Assembly (NCBI GenBank): GCA_964352985.1
Contig: CAYGUK010000002.1
Coordinates: 1 to 64,000, forward strand
DNA length: 64,000 nucleotides
DNA from: CAYGUK01 sp964352985
Lineage (GTDB): Bacteria > Pseudomonadota > Gammaproteobacteria > JAHCLG01
Reading direction: 5' to 3'
In this document: piece by piece, positions 26,728 to 35,445 of the stretch
Layout: the number at the start of each line of letters is the position of its first letter
Position numbering within the stretch: position 1 is the first letter of the stretch
Position numbers and translations under genes: made by a program
Notes under the pieces: model-generated
What the model was told of the DNA's origin: nothing
The model's input: the letters and a program-made list of their open reading frames with translations, nothing else
The model's database searches: none

Positions 26728-27771
26728 TTAATTTTCCTCTATGACTTGCCAGGATAACATTTCTCCACTACACATGGGTACTACTGTTTGACTACCGAGT
26801 GATAATTTAAGAGGAACTTGCCATGGTTTCTTTTTCAGAGTGAGACGTGTTTGATTATATTTTATTTTATAAAAATCAGCGCCATAGCGACTTGCGAAAT
26901 TTTCAAATTTATCGAGAGCATTATGCGAAGAAAATATTTCTGCATAGACTGATATTGCTGTAGGTGCTGAGTAAATTCCAGCACATCCACAAGTTTTTTC
27001 TTTTTGATGAATAGCATGGGGCGCACTATCCGTGCCCAGAAAAAAATGTGGATCTCCACTAATAGCCGCATTTATTAAGGCAAGTTGATCTTCTTTACGT
27101 TTTAAAATGGGCAGACAATAATGATGAGGGTTAATTCCATCTTTAAATATAGCATTTCTATTTAGATATAAATGTTGTGGTGTAATGGTTGCCGCGACAA
27201 AGCTGTTACAGGAGGAAATAAATTCTACGGCGGTCTTTGTGGAAATGTGTTCTAATACTATTCTTAATTTTGGAAATTGTTGAATGATAGTCTGTAAAGT
27301 ATCTTCAATAAATTTTGTTTCACGATCAAAAATATCAACATTCCAATCTGTCACTTCACCATGTATTAGTAACGGTAAATCAATTTCTTGCATAGTTTCA
27401 AATAAATGAAATAACGCATTTATTTTAGTTACTCCTTGATGAGAGTGTGTCGTCGCACCTGCAGGATATAATTTTACGCCATGTATTATTGAAGAGTTTT
27501 TAGCTAGAATTAATTCGTCTTTTGAAGTGTGATCGGTTAAGTAAAGTGTCATGAGTGGTGTGAAAGTATTTTTATCATTCAATTGATTAATAATTTTATT
27601 GTAATAATTTTGTGCCAAGTCAACAGTAGTAATTGGTGGTACTAAATTTGGCATAATGACCGCGCGTTGAAAAGTACGGGCACTTTGATTAATAGTATCA
27701 CTAAGGATATCACCATCACGTAGGTGAAGATGAAAATCATCAGGCTTAATTATAGAAAGTGTTTCACTCAT
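26728..27771 (-). CDS. pyrC: Dihydroorotase
   Basis: PyrC closes the dihydroorotate ring in pyrimidine synthesis. The zinc-binding HLHLRDGD motif is near the N-terminus (residues 14-21), the carbamylated Lys lies in GVKLYPAGAT, and histidines in LLIHGEV and VLEHIST and the Asp in FLGTDSAPH complete the site. At 347 residues it is the class II form, as in E. coli (348). It is the first gene of a pyrC-rnt operon. Confidence 0.96.
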   Translation of the reverse strand: MSETLSIIKPDDFHLHLRDGDILSDTINQSARTFQRAVIMPNLVPPITTVDLAQNYYNKIINQLNDKNTFTPLMTLYLTDHTSKDELILAKNSSIIHGVKLYPAGATTHSHQGVTKINALFHLFETMQEIDLPLLIHGEVTDWNVDIFDRETKFIEDTLQTIIQQFPKLRIVLEHISTKTAVEFISSCNSFVAATITPQHLYLNRNAIFKDGINPHHYCLPILKRKEDQLALINAAISGDPHFFLGTDSAPHAIHQKEKTCGCAGIYSAPTAISVYAEIFSSHNALDKFENFASRYGADFYKIKYNQTRLTLKKKPWQVPLKLSLGSQTVVPMCSGEMLSWQVIEEN

Positions 27772-28205
27772 TGCTTTTCCTTAAAAAATTTTAATTGTAA
27801 CTAATTACCTTTTGAGTAAGAAGTTATTCTTAATATTAGTGCCGATACTCTGATAAATCCCAGCTTTGGCGCTTAATGTGAGAATGGCATTCTCCTACTA
27901 AGATCTCCAGTACTATAAAGAAACTGCTATTATCATATATTATGAAACGTGAGCAGTTTTTTTCAAATTATTAATATTTCCTTGATACAATACTTATTTA
28001 CTTCTCACGAAGTAAGCTTTCTAAGCGTCACATGTCTATGGAATCGCTTAAGATATACTTATTTGCAAAGACAATTTTATTGGTAAAATTTCTCAATGCC
28101 TGCTATACGGAATTTTAATAAACTTAGGTATTGATTACTGCTTAAGGCTAGGATACTGTGATATCTTGTTAAATTAACTAAAATTGGAATTAATTTAGGT
28201 ATTTT
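27772..28205. other. Intergenic region without recognised gene
   Basis: This 434-base gap between the divergent pyrC and terC genes is AT-rich. It contains a short perfect inverted repeat, GAGAATG/CATTCTC (27880-27894), and no long open frame or clear RNA gene. It probably carries the promoters of both flanking genes. Confidence 0.5.
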
Positions 28206-28934
28206 ATGCAACATTTGTTAGACCCTAATAATTGGCTTGCCTTAATAACACTGATTTTTCTTGAAATTGTTTTAGGCGTTGATAATTTAGTGGTGTTAGC
28301 AATTACCTCATCACGTTTACCTGCCAATCAACAACAGGGTGCTCGTCAGCTAGGATTGGCACTCGCTTTAATATTCAGATTAGTGTTATTAGCTTTAGCG
28401 AGTTGGATTGCATCATTAACGAAACCTTTATTTATCGTTTTCACATTATCTGTATCAGGACGTGATATTTTATTTGTTGTGGGTGGTTTCTTTTTGATTT
28501 TAAAAGGCGCTAAAGAAATTTATCACTTTGTTTGGAATAAAGAAGAAAATTCAACTAAGCAACAACATAGTCCATCACAGTATCTTTCTGTTATAGCCCA
28601 AATTGCATTTTTTGATATGGTGTTTTCACTTGATAGTATTATCACTGCAGTGGGAATGACAGATCATTATATTATTATGGCAATTGCAATTACTGCAGCT
28701 ATCTTAGTTATGTTGTTAGCAAGTGAACCGCTTTGTCATTTTATAAATAAAAAACCTCGAGTGAAAATTTTAGCGCTGACTTTTATTTTACTTATAGGAA
28801 TTATCTTGGTACTTGATGGTATTCACCTTGAAGTTTCACGATCGTATATCTATGTCGTAATTGTATTTTCAATTTTTGTTGAATTTTTGAACTCAAGCTT
28901 TGAAAAATATATCTCGCATAGCAGAGCTAAGTAA
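28206..28934 (+). CDS. TerC family integral membrane protein
   Basis: This inner-membrane protein of 242 residues has about seven helices. The two acidic TerC signatures inside membrane segments are present: EIVLGVDNLVVLA near residue 20 and FFDMVFSLDSIITAVGM near residue 140. TerC relatives export manganese or protect exoproteins from mismetallation; in other bacteria they were first tied to tellurite resistance. Length matches the short YgdQ-like branch of the family. It is a single gene. Confidence 0.88.
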   Translation: MQHLLDPNNWLALITLIFLEIVLGVDNLVVLAITSSRLPANQQQGARQLGLALALIFRLVLLALASWIASLTKPLFIVFTLSVSGRDILFVVGGFFLILKGAKEIYHFVWNKEENSTKQQHSPSQYLSVIAQIAFFDMVFSLDSIITAVGMTDHYIIMAIAITAAILVMLLASEPLCHFINKKPRVKILALTFILLIGIILVLDGIHLEVSRSYIYVVIVFSIFVEFLNSSFEKYISHSRAK

Positions 28935-29172
28935 AATGTTTTATCGTAGACGTTGAGATTATTTCTGAAGCACGTATCAAGTTATTCACATTTTTAAATA
29001 TGTCATCTAAAAACAAAATCAATGTAAGAGCTGTCCAAAAAAAACTCTACCAACTTTATGTTAAAATATACGTACTTTATCAGAGAAAAAATCCTAGAAA
29101 AAACGTATTAAATATGCTTAAATCGTTAGCCTTTTTGTTAATGACATGAGTGGGGTGTGTCAGGACACAAAG

Positions 29173-29191
29173 AATAATCATAATCATTTTT
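29173..29191 (+). promoter_or_regulatory. Candidate Fur box before the second LbtU gene
   Basis: AATAATCATAATCATTTTT matches about 15 of 19 bases of the Fur consensus by eye. It ends about 20 bases before the GTG start, so binding would block transcription or elongation close to the ribosome site. Iron control of a siderophore porin is expected. Confidence 0.5.
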
Positions 29192-29210
29192 TACTTGTGG
29201 GGGTTACAGC

Positions 29211-30791
29211 GTGAAAAAATGGATAAAAATCACCTATTCTGCAATGGGGGTTTTAACTTTAATTTTATCGACATCTAGTTTTGGCGCAAATTCAAAAGAC
29301 GCGCAAATTCGTATGTTAATGCAAAGAACCAAAATGTTGGAGCAACAATTACAAAGCATGCAACATGAGTTAACATCACTTGAACATGCGCAATATGCTC
29401 ATCCTCCTCGTGTCATCTCAGCAAAATATCCTGATATACGCGAGCATGCAGCAGCATTAAAACATCAAGAAAAATCAACAATAACTAAAGGTGCTGCTCA
29501 TCACAGACATTTAAAACGGAACACACCGTCTTGGGTTTATACGCAAGGTACACCAATTACTTCTTCACCCTATCTCGGTACGCATTCTGAATTTGATGCT
29601 TCGGATTTAATTGTGAATATTTCAAGTATTAATGAAGATGTTCGTATTTTACGTGAACGTCAACGCTTAAATGATCGTCTAAAATATTATGGCTTGGCAC
29701 AGCCACAACATCCACTTTTGGTCATTAGTGGTAAAGCTGAAGGTCAAGTATTGTGGTCACGACCCTTTAATGGCACTTCTACTTCTGATGTAGATTTAGC
29801 AACTGGTGAAATAGAGTTAGCTGCAGAAATGGATCCTTGGGTCACAGGATTTATTGGTTTAGATTACGATAACACGCCGCCTTTAGTAAATGTTTCGCGT
29901 CGTCGTATTGATAATTCAAGAATCTTTTTAAACAAAGGTTTTGTGACAATCGGTAATTTTAATCGATCACCCATTTATTTCAGCATTGGTCAAATGTATC
30001 TGCCATTTGGGCGTTATAGCAGCAATATGATTTCTGCACCGTTCACATTGATCATGGCGCGGACAAATAGTCGTGCGCTACTAATTGGTTATCGTACGAT
30101 GGAAGGAGCAGGTCTCTATGCTTCTGCTTATACGTTTGCAGGTGACGCACGAACATCTAACGCACAAAAATTAAATCAATTTGGGGGTGATTTAGGTTAT
30201 GACTATCAAAGTGGTAGTTCAGATTATAACTTTGGTGTGAGTTATATACGCAGTTTAGCGGATGCTGATGGCATGCAAAACACCGGAGGCGCTATTTTTG
30301 GTGGATTTGCAGCACCTAACGCAAATCCCGCTTTGAATAATGAATTGTTGGCTCGTTATGTGCCAGGTATAGATTTTCATGGTGTTATAAGTGTTGGTCG
30401 CTGGGTGCTTTTAGGTGAATATGTGAGTGCTCTTCGCGCATTTAACGTGAATAATATGATGTTCAATAATAGTGGCGCGAAACCACTTGCTATGAATTTT
30501 GAAGCTGCCTATAACATTCCAATTTTTGGTAAGCCTACTTCATTTGCAGTGGGTTATGGGCAAACGAATGATGCGTTAGCGTTGAATCTACCTAGACGTC
30601 GCTTCATTGGTGTGATCAATATGTCTATCTGGCGTGATACGATTGCGAGTATTGAATATCGTCATGATGTGAATTATGGCATCAATACTGTTGCTAGCGG
30701 AACAAATAGCGGAATTATTAATGCGGCAACTAATAACCAGTTAGGCCGTAGTTCTGACGCTGTTACTGCTCAATTTGGTATTTATTTCTAA
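29211..30791 (+). CDS. LbtU-family siderophore porin with N-terminal coiled coil
   Basis: This 526-residue outer-membrane barrel is a second LbtU-like protein. It has a signal peptide cut near ASA-like TSSFGA (residue about 26), a periplasmic coiled coil (QIRMLMQRTKMLEQQLQSMQ, residues 32-60), a low-complexity linker, then a barrel from about residue 160. Shared motifs with the first copy include FSIGQMYLPFGRY, SFAVGYGQTNDALALNLPRRRFIG and the FGIYF end. The coiled coil is a known feature of LbtU. The start is GTG with GGGGG upstream. A terminator follows. Confidence 0.85.
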   Translation: MKKWIKITYSAMGVLTLILSTSSFGANSKDAQIRMLMQRTKMLEQQLQSMQHELTSLEHAQYAHPPRVISAKYPDIREHAAALKHQEKSTITKGAAHHRHLKRNTPSWVYTQGTPITSSPYLGTHSEFDASDLIVNISSINEDVRILRERQRLNDRLKYYGLAQPQHPLLVISGKAEGQVLWSRPFNGTSTSDVDLATGEIELAAEMDPWVTGFIGLDYDNTPPLVNVSRRRIDNSRIFLNKGFVTIGNFNRSPIYFSIGQMYLPFGRYSSNMISAPFTLIMARTNSRALLIGYRTMEGAGLYASAYTFAGDARTSNAQKLNQFGGDLGYDYQSGSSDYNFGVSYIRSLADADGMQNTGGAIFGGFAAPNANPALNNELLARYVPGIDFHGVISVGRWVLLGEYVSALRAFNVNNMMFNNSGAKPLAMNFEAAYNIPIFGKPTSFAVGYGQTNDALALNLPRRRFIGVINMSIWRDTIASIEYRHDVNYGINTVASGTNSGIINAATNNQLGRSSDAVTAQFGIYF

Positions 30792-30800
30792 GATTTGTAT

Positions 30801-30832
30801 ACTGCCTGTTTATTTGAGCAGGCAGTTTTTTT
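30801..30832. terminator. Bidirectional intrinsic terminator
   Basis: ACTGCCTG (30801-30808) pairs with CAGGCAGT (30819-30826), followed by a T-run. It lies between the convergent porin and secreted-protein genes, overlapping the end of the latter by two bases. Confidence 0.85.
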
Positions 30833-31601
30833 ATACACTCACACGAACAAAACTTGGTTCACTCAAACTTTGTAAATTATATTGAAAATAAGCAGTGCCC
30901 ACACATTGATACTCTTCAGCTTTATTATTCAATGCGGTATCAATTTTCTTACCATGAATTGTTTTTAAATTTTGAAAATCTTCACTATTGATATAAAAAC
31001 CAACTGTTAATGTGTTGCCACTGAGGCTTGCTTCTTTGATACCATAGTTGCAACCCTTCGCACCTTCAATCTCACCGACAAGAGTCATCGTTTCGCGCGT
31101 GCGAATATTGAGCTGTTTTGTTTTGGAATTACCTGAAGGGTTGGGGTTACGATAATGATAGACGTGATCTTTACCGAGTTTAATGATTTGAATTTTTGTA
31201 AAAGTCCCTCTATTACCTCGTCCGTCACTGGTTTTAATAACATATAATCCATTAATTGTGCGGCCAATAACTTGGTAATCAAAATAACCTTTGTGTCGGT
31301 CATTATTATTATAAAAAATTAAGTATGTATTTTTTTGATTTTGATAAATTTTCCGTAAATTGGTGTGACTTATCTGGCAACCATTTAAATCGACACTCGC
31401 AATCGTGGGAAATGGATCGGAAGGAGCCGTCACTAATTTAGAAACACAAAATGGATTCACAATTTCATTGTTCACTGAGAATGGATCATTGTTTGGAGCT
31501 TTGTGAGACTTTAAAAGATGCCATTCACTATAGATATTTCCATAACTTGGTAAACACAAGAGTGTTGTGAGTAACAGTACTATATTTTTTCGCTTTGACA
31601 T
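30831..31601 (-). CDS. Hypothetical secreted protein
   Basis: This 256-residue protein has a signal peptide (MSKRKNIVLLLTTLLCLPSYG). The mature part is beta-rich with several cysteines that could form disulfides. I do not recognise a family. Its ATG follows directly after the stop codon of the upstream alpha/beta hydrolase gene, so the two form an operon. It ends at the terminator shared with the LbtU gene. Confidence 0.65.
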   Translation of the reverse strand: MSKRKNIVLLLTTLLCLPSYGNIYSEWHLLKSHKAPNNDPFSVNNEIVNPFCVSKLVTAPSDPFPTIASVDLNGCQISHTNLRKIYQNQKNTYLIFYNNNDRHKGYFDYQVIGRTINGLYVIKTSDGRGNRGTFTKIQIIKLGKDHVYHYRNPNPSGNSKTKQLNIRTRETMTLVGEIEGAKGCNYGIKEASLSGNTLTVGFYINSEDFQNLKTIHGKKIDTALNNKAEEYQCVGTAYFQYNLQSLSEPSFVRVSV

Positions 31602-32492
31602 CTAAAATCCAAAAAATTTATTTAAATGCATTGCCACTACTTCAGCTTGTTCTAAATGTGGGTAGTGATTACCTTGTATTAAATGATATTCTAAATTTTG
31701 CACTAGCGATAATGCTTTTGCAAATTTAGCTTTGTCATAAGGATATCCAGGATCAGCTTGTAACTCACAAACAGGTACAGTGATGTTCTGGATAAAAGCT
31801 TGTGCTTGTGCATCTGTCAAACGGCATAATGAAGGATAAAGTAAACGTGGATCAAAACGCCAATAAAAATCTTCATTAATTTTTTTAATATTTCGATGAG
31901 TAATAATACAAGCGCTTTCATAGCTTAAATCACTATTCCGAATTCGTGCTTGAATTGCCGATTCAATAGTGTTGTATTTTCGTGAAGCTTTTATAGCTAT
32001 TTGTTGTTCTCTTAAAATACTCTGACGTAATTTTACTGGTACCTCATGTGCTTCGTGTGTGAGAGCGCCGATAGAATCAATCAAGGCAAGTTTATGTAAT
32101 CGATCGGGGAAACTGCCGGCAACCATGCAACAAATACTACCGCCTAGCGAATGCCCAAGTAATGTCACTTTGTCCCAAGATAAAAGATCTAATACAGCAA
32201 TGATATCTGGGACGTAATCAATAATGTGATAACGTGCACCGGGCGGGCGGTGATCAGAATGCCCATGTCCAGGCAAATCTAGAGCAATAATTTGAGCGTT
32301 TTGTATTAATGGAGCGAGACGCTGAAAACTGGAACTATTATCAAGCCAACCATGAAGCGCTAAGATTTTATTTTCAGAAGTAATTGTTCCCCAGGTTTGG
32401 GCATGTAATTCCAAACCTGGGATTGTGATGGTGAGGTTTTTCACCTCTGATTTGGGCAGTATCGTCCGGAGCAAGGTCGATTCTTTGTACAA
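31602..32492 (-). CDS. Alpha/beta hydrolase
   Basis: A cytosolic hydrolase of about 296 residues, similar to the MhpC/serine-hydrolase-like group. The oxyanion loop HGWLDNSSSF, DLPGHGHSDHRP, the nucleophile elbow LLGHSLGGSI, an acidic residue in LQADPGYPYD and the His in IQGNHYPHLEQ give a complete triad. The substrate is unknown. The start is unclear: TTG at 32492 or a GTG at 32444, both without a good ribosome site. The secreted-protein gene follows with no gap. Confidence 0.82.
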   Translation of the reverse strand: MYKESTLLRTILPKSEVKNLTITIPGLELHAQTWGTITSENKILALHGWLDNSSSFQRLAPLIQNAQIIALDLPGHGHSDHRPPGARYHIIDYVPDIIAVLDLLSWDKVTLLGHSLGGSICCMVAGSFPDRLHKLALIDSIGALTHEAHEVPVKLRQSILREQQIAIKASRKYNTIESAIQARIRNSDLSYESACIITHRNIKKINEDFYWRFDPRLLYPSLCRLTDAQAQAFIQNITVPVCELQADPGYPYDKAKFAKALSLVQNLEYHLIQGNHYPHLEQAEVVAMHLNKFFGF

Positions 32493-32750
32493 GTAAAAAA
32501 AGTAAGCATAAATGGTTTTTATTATTCAATCAAGTTTGAGATTGTTAATATTAATGGTACTATTTTTAACAATTTTATTTTTCTTAGTTGAATTTAGTTT
32601 ATCGCATTTAACTTAAGATAGTATTAATTCTCATGAAAAAAAGTAATTATTGAGATCTGAATATCGCTTTTTAATAGTCTTAGTTTACGGTTTTAAAATT
32701 GTTCTAGATACTATAAAGTGAGTGCCCACTTTGAATGGGATATTTTAAAT

Positions 32751-34040
32751 ATGGAAAGTCAAAACGTTAGCTTACGATCATGGTTGATCTGGGGAATTGC
32801 CGCAATTTTTGTGTTGTATCAATTTTTATTGCAAGCTTCAACGAGTGTGATGATTCCTTGTTTAGAATCCGCTTTTGGAATTAGCATTGCCGGTGTTGGA
32901 TTTTTATCAGCGAGTTTTTTTTATAGCTACATGATTTTGCAAATTCCTGGTGGTTTACTTACAGATAGATATGGTGCACGAATTATATTAACGATTTGTA
33001 TTTTCTTAAGTGGATTAATGAGTTTTTTATTTGGTCTTTCTCACCAATTAATTGTTGCAACCATTGCTCGGTTATTAATGGGAGTGGTAACTGCACCTGC
33101 AGTTGCCGCAGCGCTTTATCTCGCCGCAAACTGGTTTCCACCAAAACGTTTTGCATTATTGGCTGGATTAACCGAAGGCTTAGGTATGTTTGGTGGTGCG
33201 ATTGGTGAAGCCATGTTAGCACAATGTGTTGGTGCTTTTGGCTGGCGCAATACCATGTATCTTTGTGGTGCTTTTGGATTGTTATTGTCAGTCACCACTT
33301 GGTTTATTATTCGCGATAAAAGAGTTCATCACCAACACCCAATAAAAAAAATGAAGTTAAGCAAACAAATAAATTTAGTCATCGACAATCCTCAAACATG
33401 GTTTGCAAGTCTTTATGGTGGCTTAGTATTTGCTATTATTGCTGCGTTTGCTGCAATGTGGTGTGTGCCATATCTACAAATTAGATATCATGTAGATTTA
33501 ACTGTAGCTGCTGATTGCGCTGCGATGATATTTGTGGGAACAATTTTTGGCGGTCCGATTTCAGGCTGGATTTCAAATCAAATAAAACGCCGCAAACCCG
33601 TGATGATGGTTGGGAGTTTACTCAGTTCAATATTATTAATTACATTACTTTATGTGCCAATTTCATTCGCATGTATGATAATGTTGTTAACATTACTTGG
33701 ATTTTTTTGTGGTGTTTATGTTATTCCTTTTGCTTTAGTGGGTGATATTACTTGTCCTGAAGTTAGAGCGACAGCGATGGGATTTACCAACATGATTTGT
33801 ATTGTCATTGGCGCGCCAATCCTACAACCTTTAATAGGATGGTTGCTAAAACATAATTGGAATGGCACGATCATCAACCAAGTGCCAAGTTATAATTTAC
33901 ATGATTATAATACGGCTCTTCTTTTGTTACCGGTGTCCTTAATATTATCTTGCATAATTATATTTTTTATTAAGGAAACTCATTGTAAACAACAAGGAGA
34001 TTTAATTGATCAAAAAGATATTAATTGCGAATCGAGGTGA
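32751..34040 (+). CDS. MFS transporter
   Basis: A 12-helix major facilitator superfamily permease of about 429 residues. The loop 2-3 signature GGLLTDRYGARI is intact, and the second-half counterpart GGPISGWISNQIKRRKP is present. Legionellales encode many such permeases (Pht and related) for amino acids and other metabolites, and the substrate cannot be read here. The ATG at 32751 is chosen over a GTG at 32718. Its end overlaps the start of the biotin carboxylase gene by 35 bases, so it heads a pyruvate carboxylase operon and may import a compound that feeds it. Confidence 0.88.
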   Translation: MESQNVSLRSWLIWGIAAIFVLYQFLLQASTSVMIPCLESAFGISIAGVGFLSASFFYSYMILQIPGGLLTDRYGARIILTICIFLSGLMSFLFGLSHQLIVATIARLLMGVVTAPAVAAALYLAANWFPPKRFALLAGLTEGLGMFGGAIGEAMLAQCVGAFGWRNTMYLCGAFGLLLSVTTWFIIRDKRVHHQHPIKKMKLSKQINLVIDNPQTWFASLYGGLVFAIIAAFAAMWCVPYLQIRYHVDLTVAADCAAMIFVGTIFGGPISGWISNQIKRRKPVMMVGSLLSSILLITLLYVPISFACMIMLLTLLGFFCGVYVIPFALVGDITCPEVRATAMGFTNMICIVIGAPILQPLIGWLLKHNWNGTIINQVPSYNLHDYNTALLLLPVSLILSCIIIFFIKETHCKQQGDLIDQKDINCESR

Positions 34041-35443
34041 AATTGCGTTACGCATTGTTCGTGCTTGTGCTGAAATGGGAATTAAATCGGTCGCAATTTT
34101 CACAGATGCAGATCGTTTCGCATTACATGTTAAACGAGCTGATGAAGCATATAATATCGGTCCAGAATCGATTGCAGGCTATTTGAATGTTCATCGAATT
34201 GTTAATTTAGCTTTAGCAACAAAATGTGATGCGATCCATCCGGGATATGGTTTTTTATCTGAGAATCCAATATTAGCTGAATGCGCTGCCAGCCGTGGTA
34301 TTATTTTCATCGGACCCGAAGCGAAAACTATTCGGGAAATGGGTGATAAAATCCAAGCACGCTTAATGATGAAAAATGCCGGAATTCCTGTATTACCAGG
34401 AAGTGATGGCAATGTGGCTAATATTGACGAAGCTAAATCTATTGCCAATGAAATAGCTTATCCTGTGATGTTAAAAGCCACGAATGGTGGCGGTGGTCGT
34501 GGTATTCGCTTGTGTCATAACGAAAAAGAATTAATATCAAGTTTTGATAGAGTTAGATCTGAAGTCGAAAAAACGTTTGGTCAAGCTGATGTTTTTATCG
34601 AAAAATGTGTTGTTAATCCTAAACATTTAGAAGTACAAATACTAGCGGATAAATATGGTAACGTGATTCATTTATATGAGCGTGATTGTTCTATCCAACG
34701 TAGGCATCAAAAATTAATTGAATTAGCTCCTTCGCCCCAAATCAGTGAAGAAAAACGTCGTGAACTTTGTAATTTAGGTATCAAAGCGGCAAAACATGTT
34801 TCCTATGAAAATGCAGGGACTCTTGAATTTTTAATGGATGAACATGATCAATTATTTTTTTTAGAAATGAATACTCGTTTACAAGTAGAACACACGGTTA
34901 CAGAGNNNNNNNNNNGTTACAGAGCAAATTACCGGAATTGATATCGTTCAAACACAAATTGAAATTGCGAGCGGCAAAAAATTAGAACTTACACAAGATG
35001 AAATTAGCTACCGTGGTTTTGCGATGCAAATGCGAATAAATGCGGAAGATCCGCAAAATGACTTTTTACCAAGTTTTGGATTAGTGTCGAGATATTATGC
35101 CCCAGGTGGACCAGGTGTGAGAACTGATTCTGCAATTTATACTGGTTATGATATCCCTCCCTATTATGATTCTCTTTGTGCAAAAATTACAGTGTGGTCA
35201 CTAAACTGGAAAAGTTTAATCGCGAGAGGTTTGCGCGCATTAAGCGATATGCGTTTACATGGCGTGGTGACGACGAGTAATTTTTATCGTGAAATTTTAA
35301 ATTGTGATGATTTTTTAGAAGCGAATTTTAATACTGGCTTTATCGATAATCATCCAGAATTAATTCATTATTCAAAAAGAGCAGAGCCACGACATCTTGC
35401 TGCAGTCATTGCAGCTGCAATTGCAGCCTACCAAGGATTTTAA
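34006..35443 (+). CDS. pycA: Pyruvate carboxylase subunit A (biotin carboxylase), split by a sequence gap
   Basis: This ATP-grasp enzyme carboxylates biotin. Motifs: KILIANRGEIALRIVRA, HPGYGFLSEN, the glycine loop KATNGGGGRGIR, EMNTRLQVEHTVTE, and after the gap QITGIDIVQTQ and MQMRINAEDP. Ten Ns at 34906-34915 interrupt it. The nine bases GTTACAGAG occur on both sides; removing the Ns and one copy gives a continuous frame of 472 residues, the normal length, so the gene is intact in reality. It starts with TTG, six bases after AAGGAGA. pycB follows after two bases. Confidence 0.93.
34906..34915. other. Assembly gap (10 Ns)
   Basis: Ten Ns are flanked by the same nine bases, GTTACAGAG (34897-34905 and 34916-34924). 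This looks like two contigs with a short unmerged overlap joined by a placeholder. Fusing the copies restores the reading frame of the biotin carboxylase. Confidence 0.92.
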
Positions 35444-35445
35444 TT

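Noticed and set aside
32983..33745. Several frames within the MFS gene at 32751
   Set aside because: They are antisense or shifted frames of a clear 12-helix permease.
34006..34941. Truncated biotin carboxylase or pseudogene
   Set aside because: The break is caused by the N placeholder and a duplicated 9-base overlap; the merged frame is intact.
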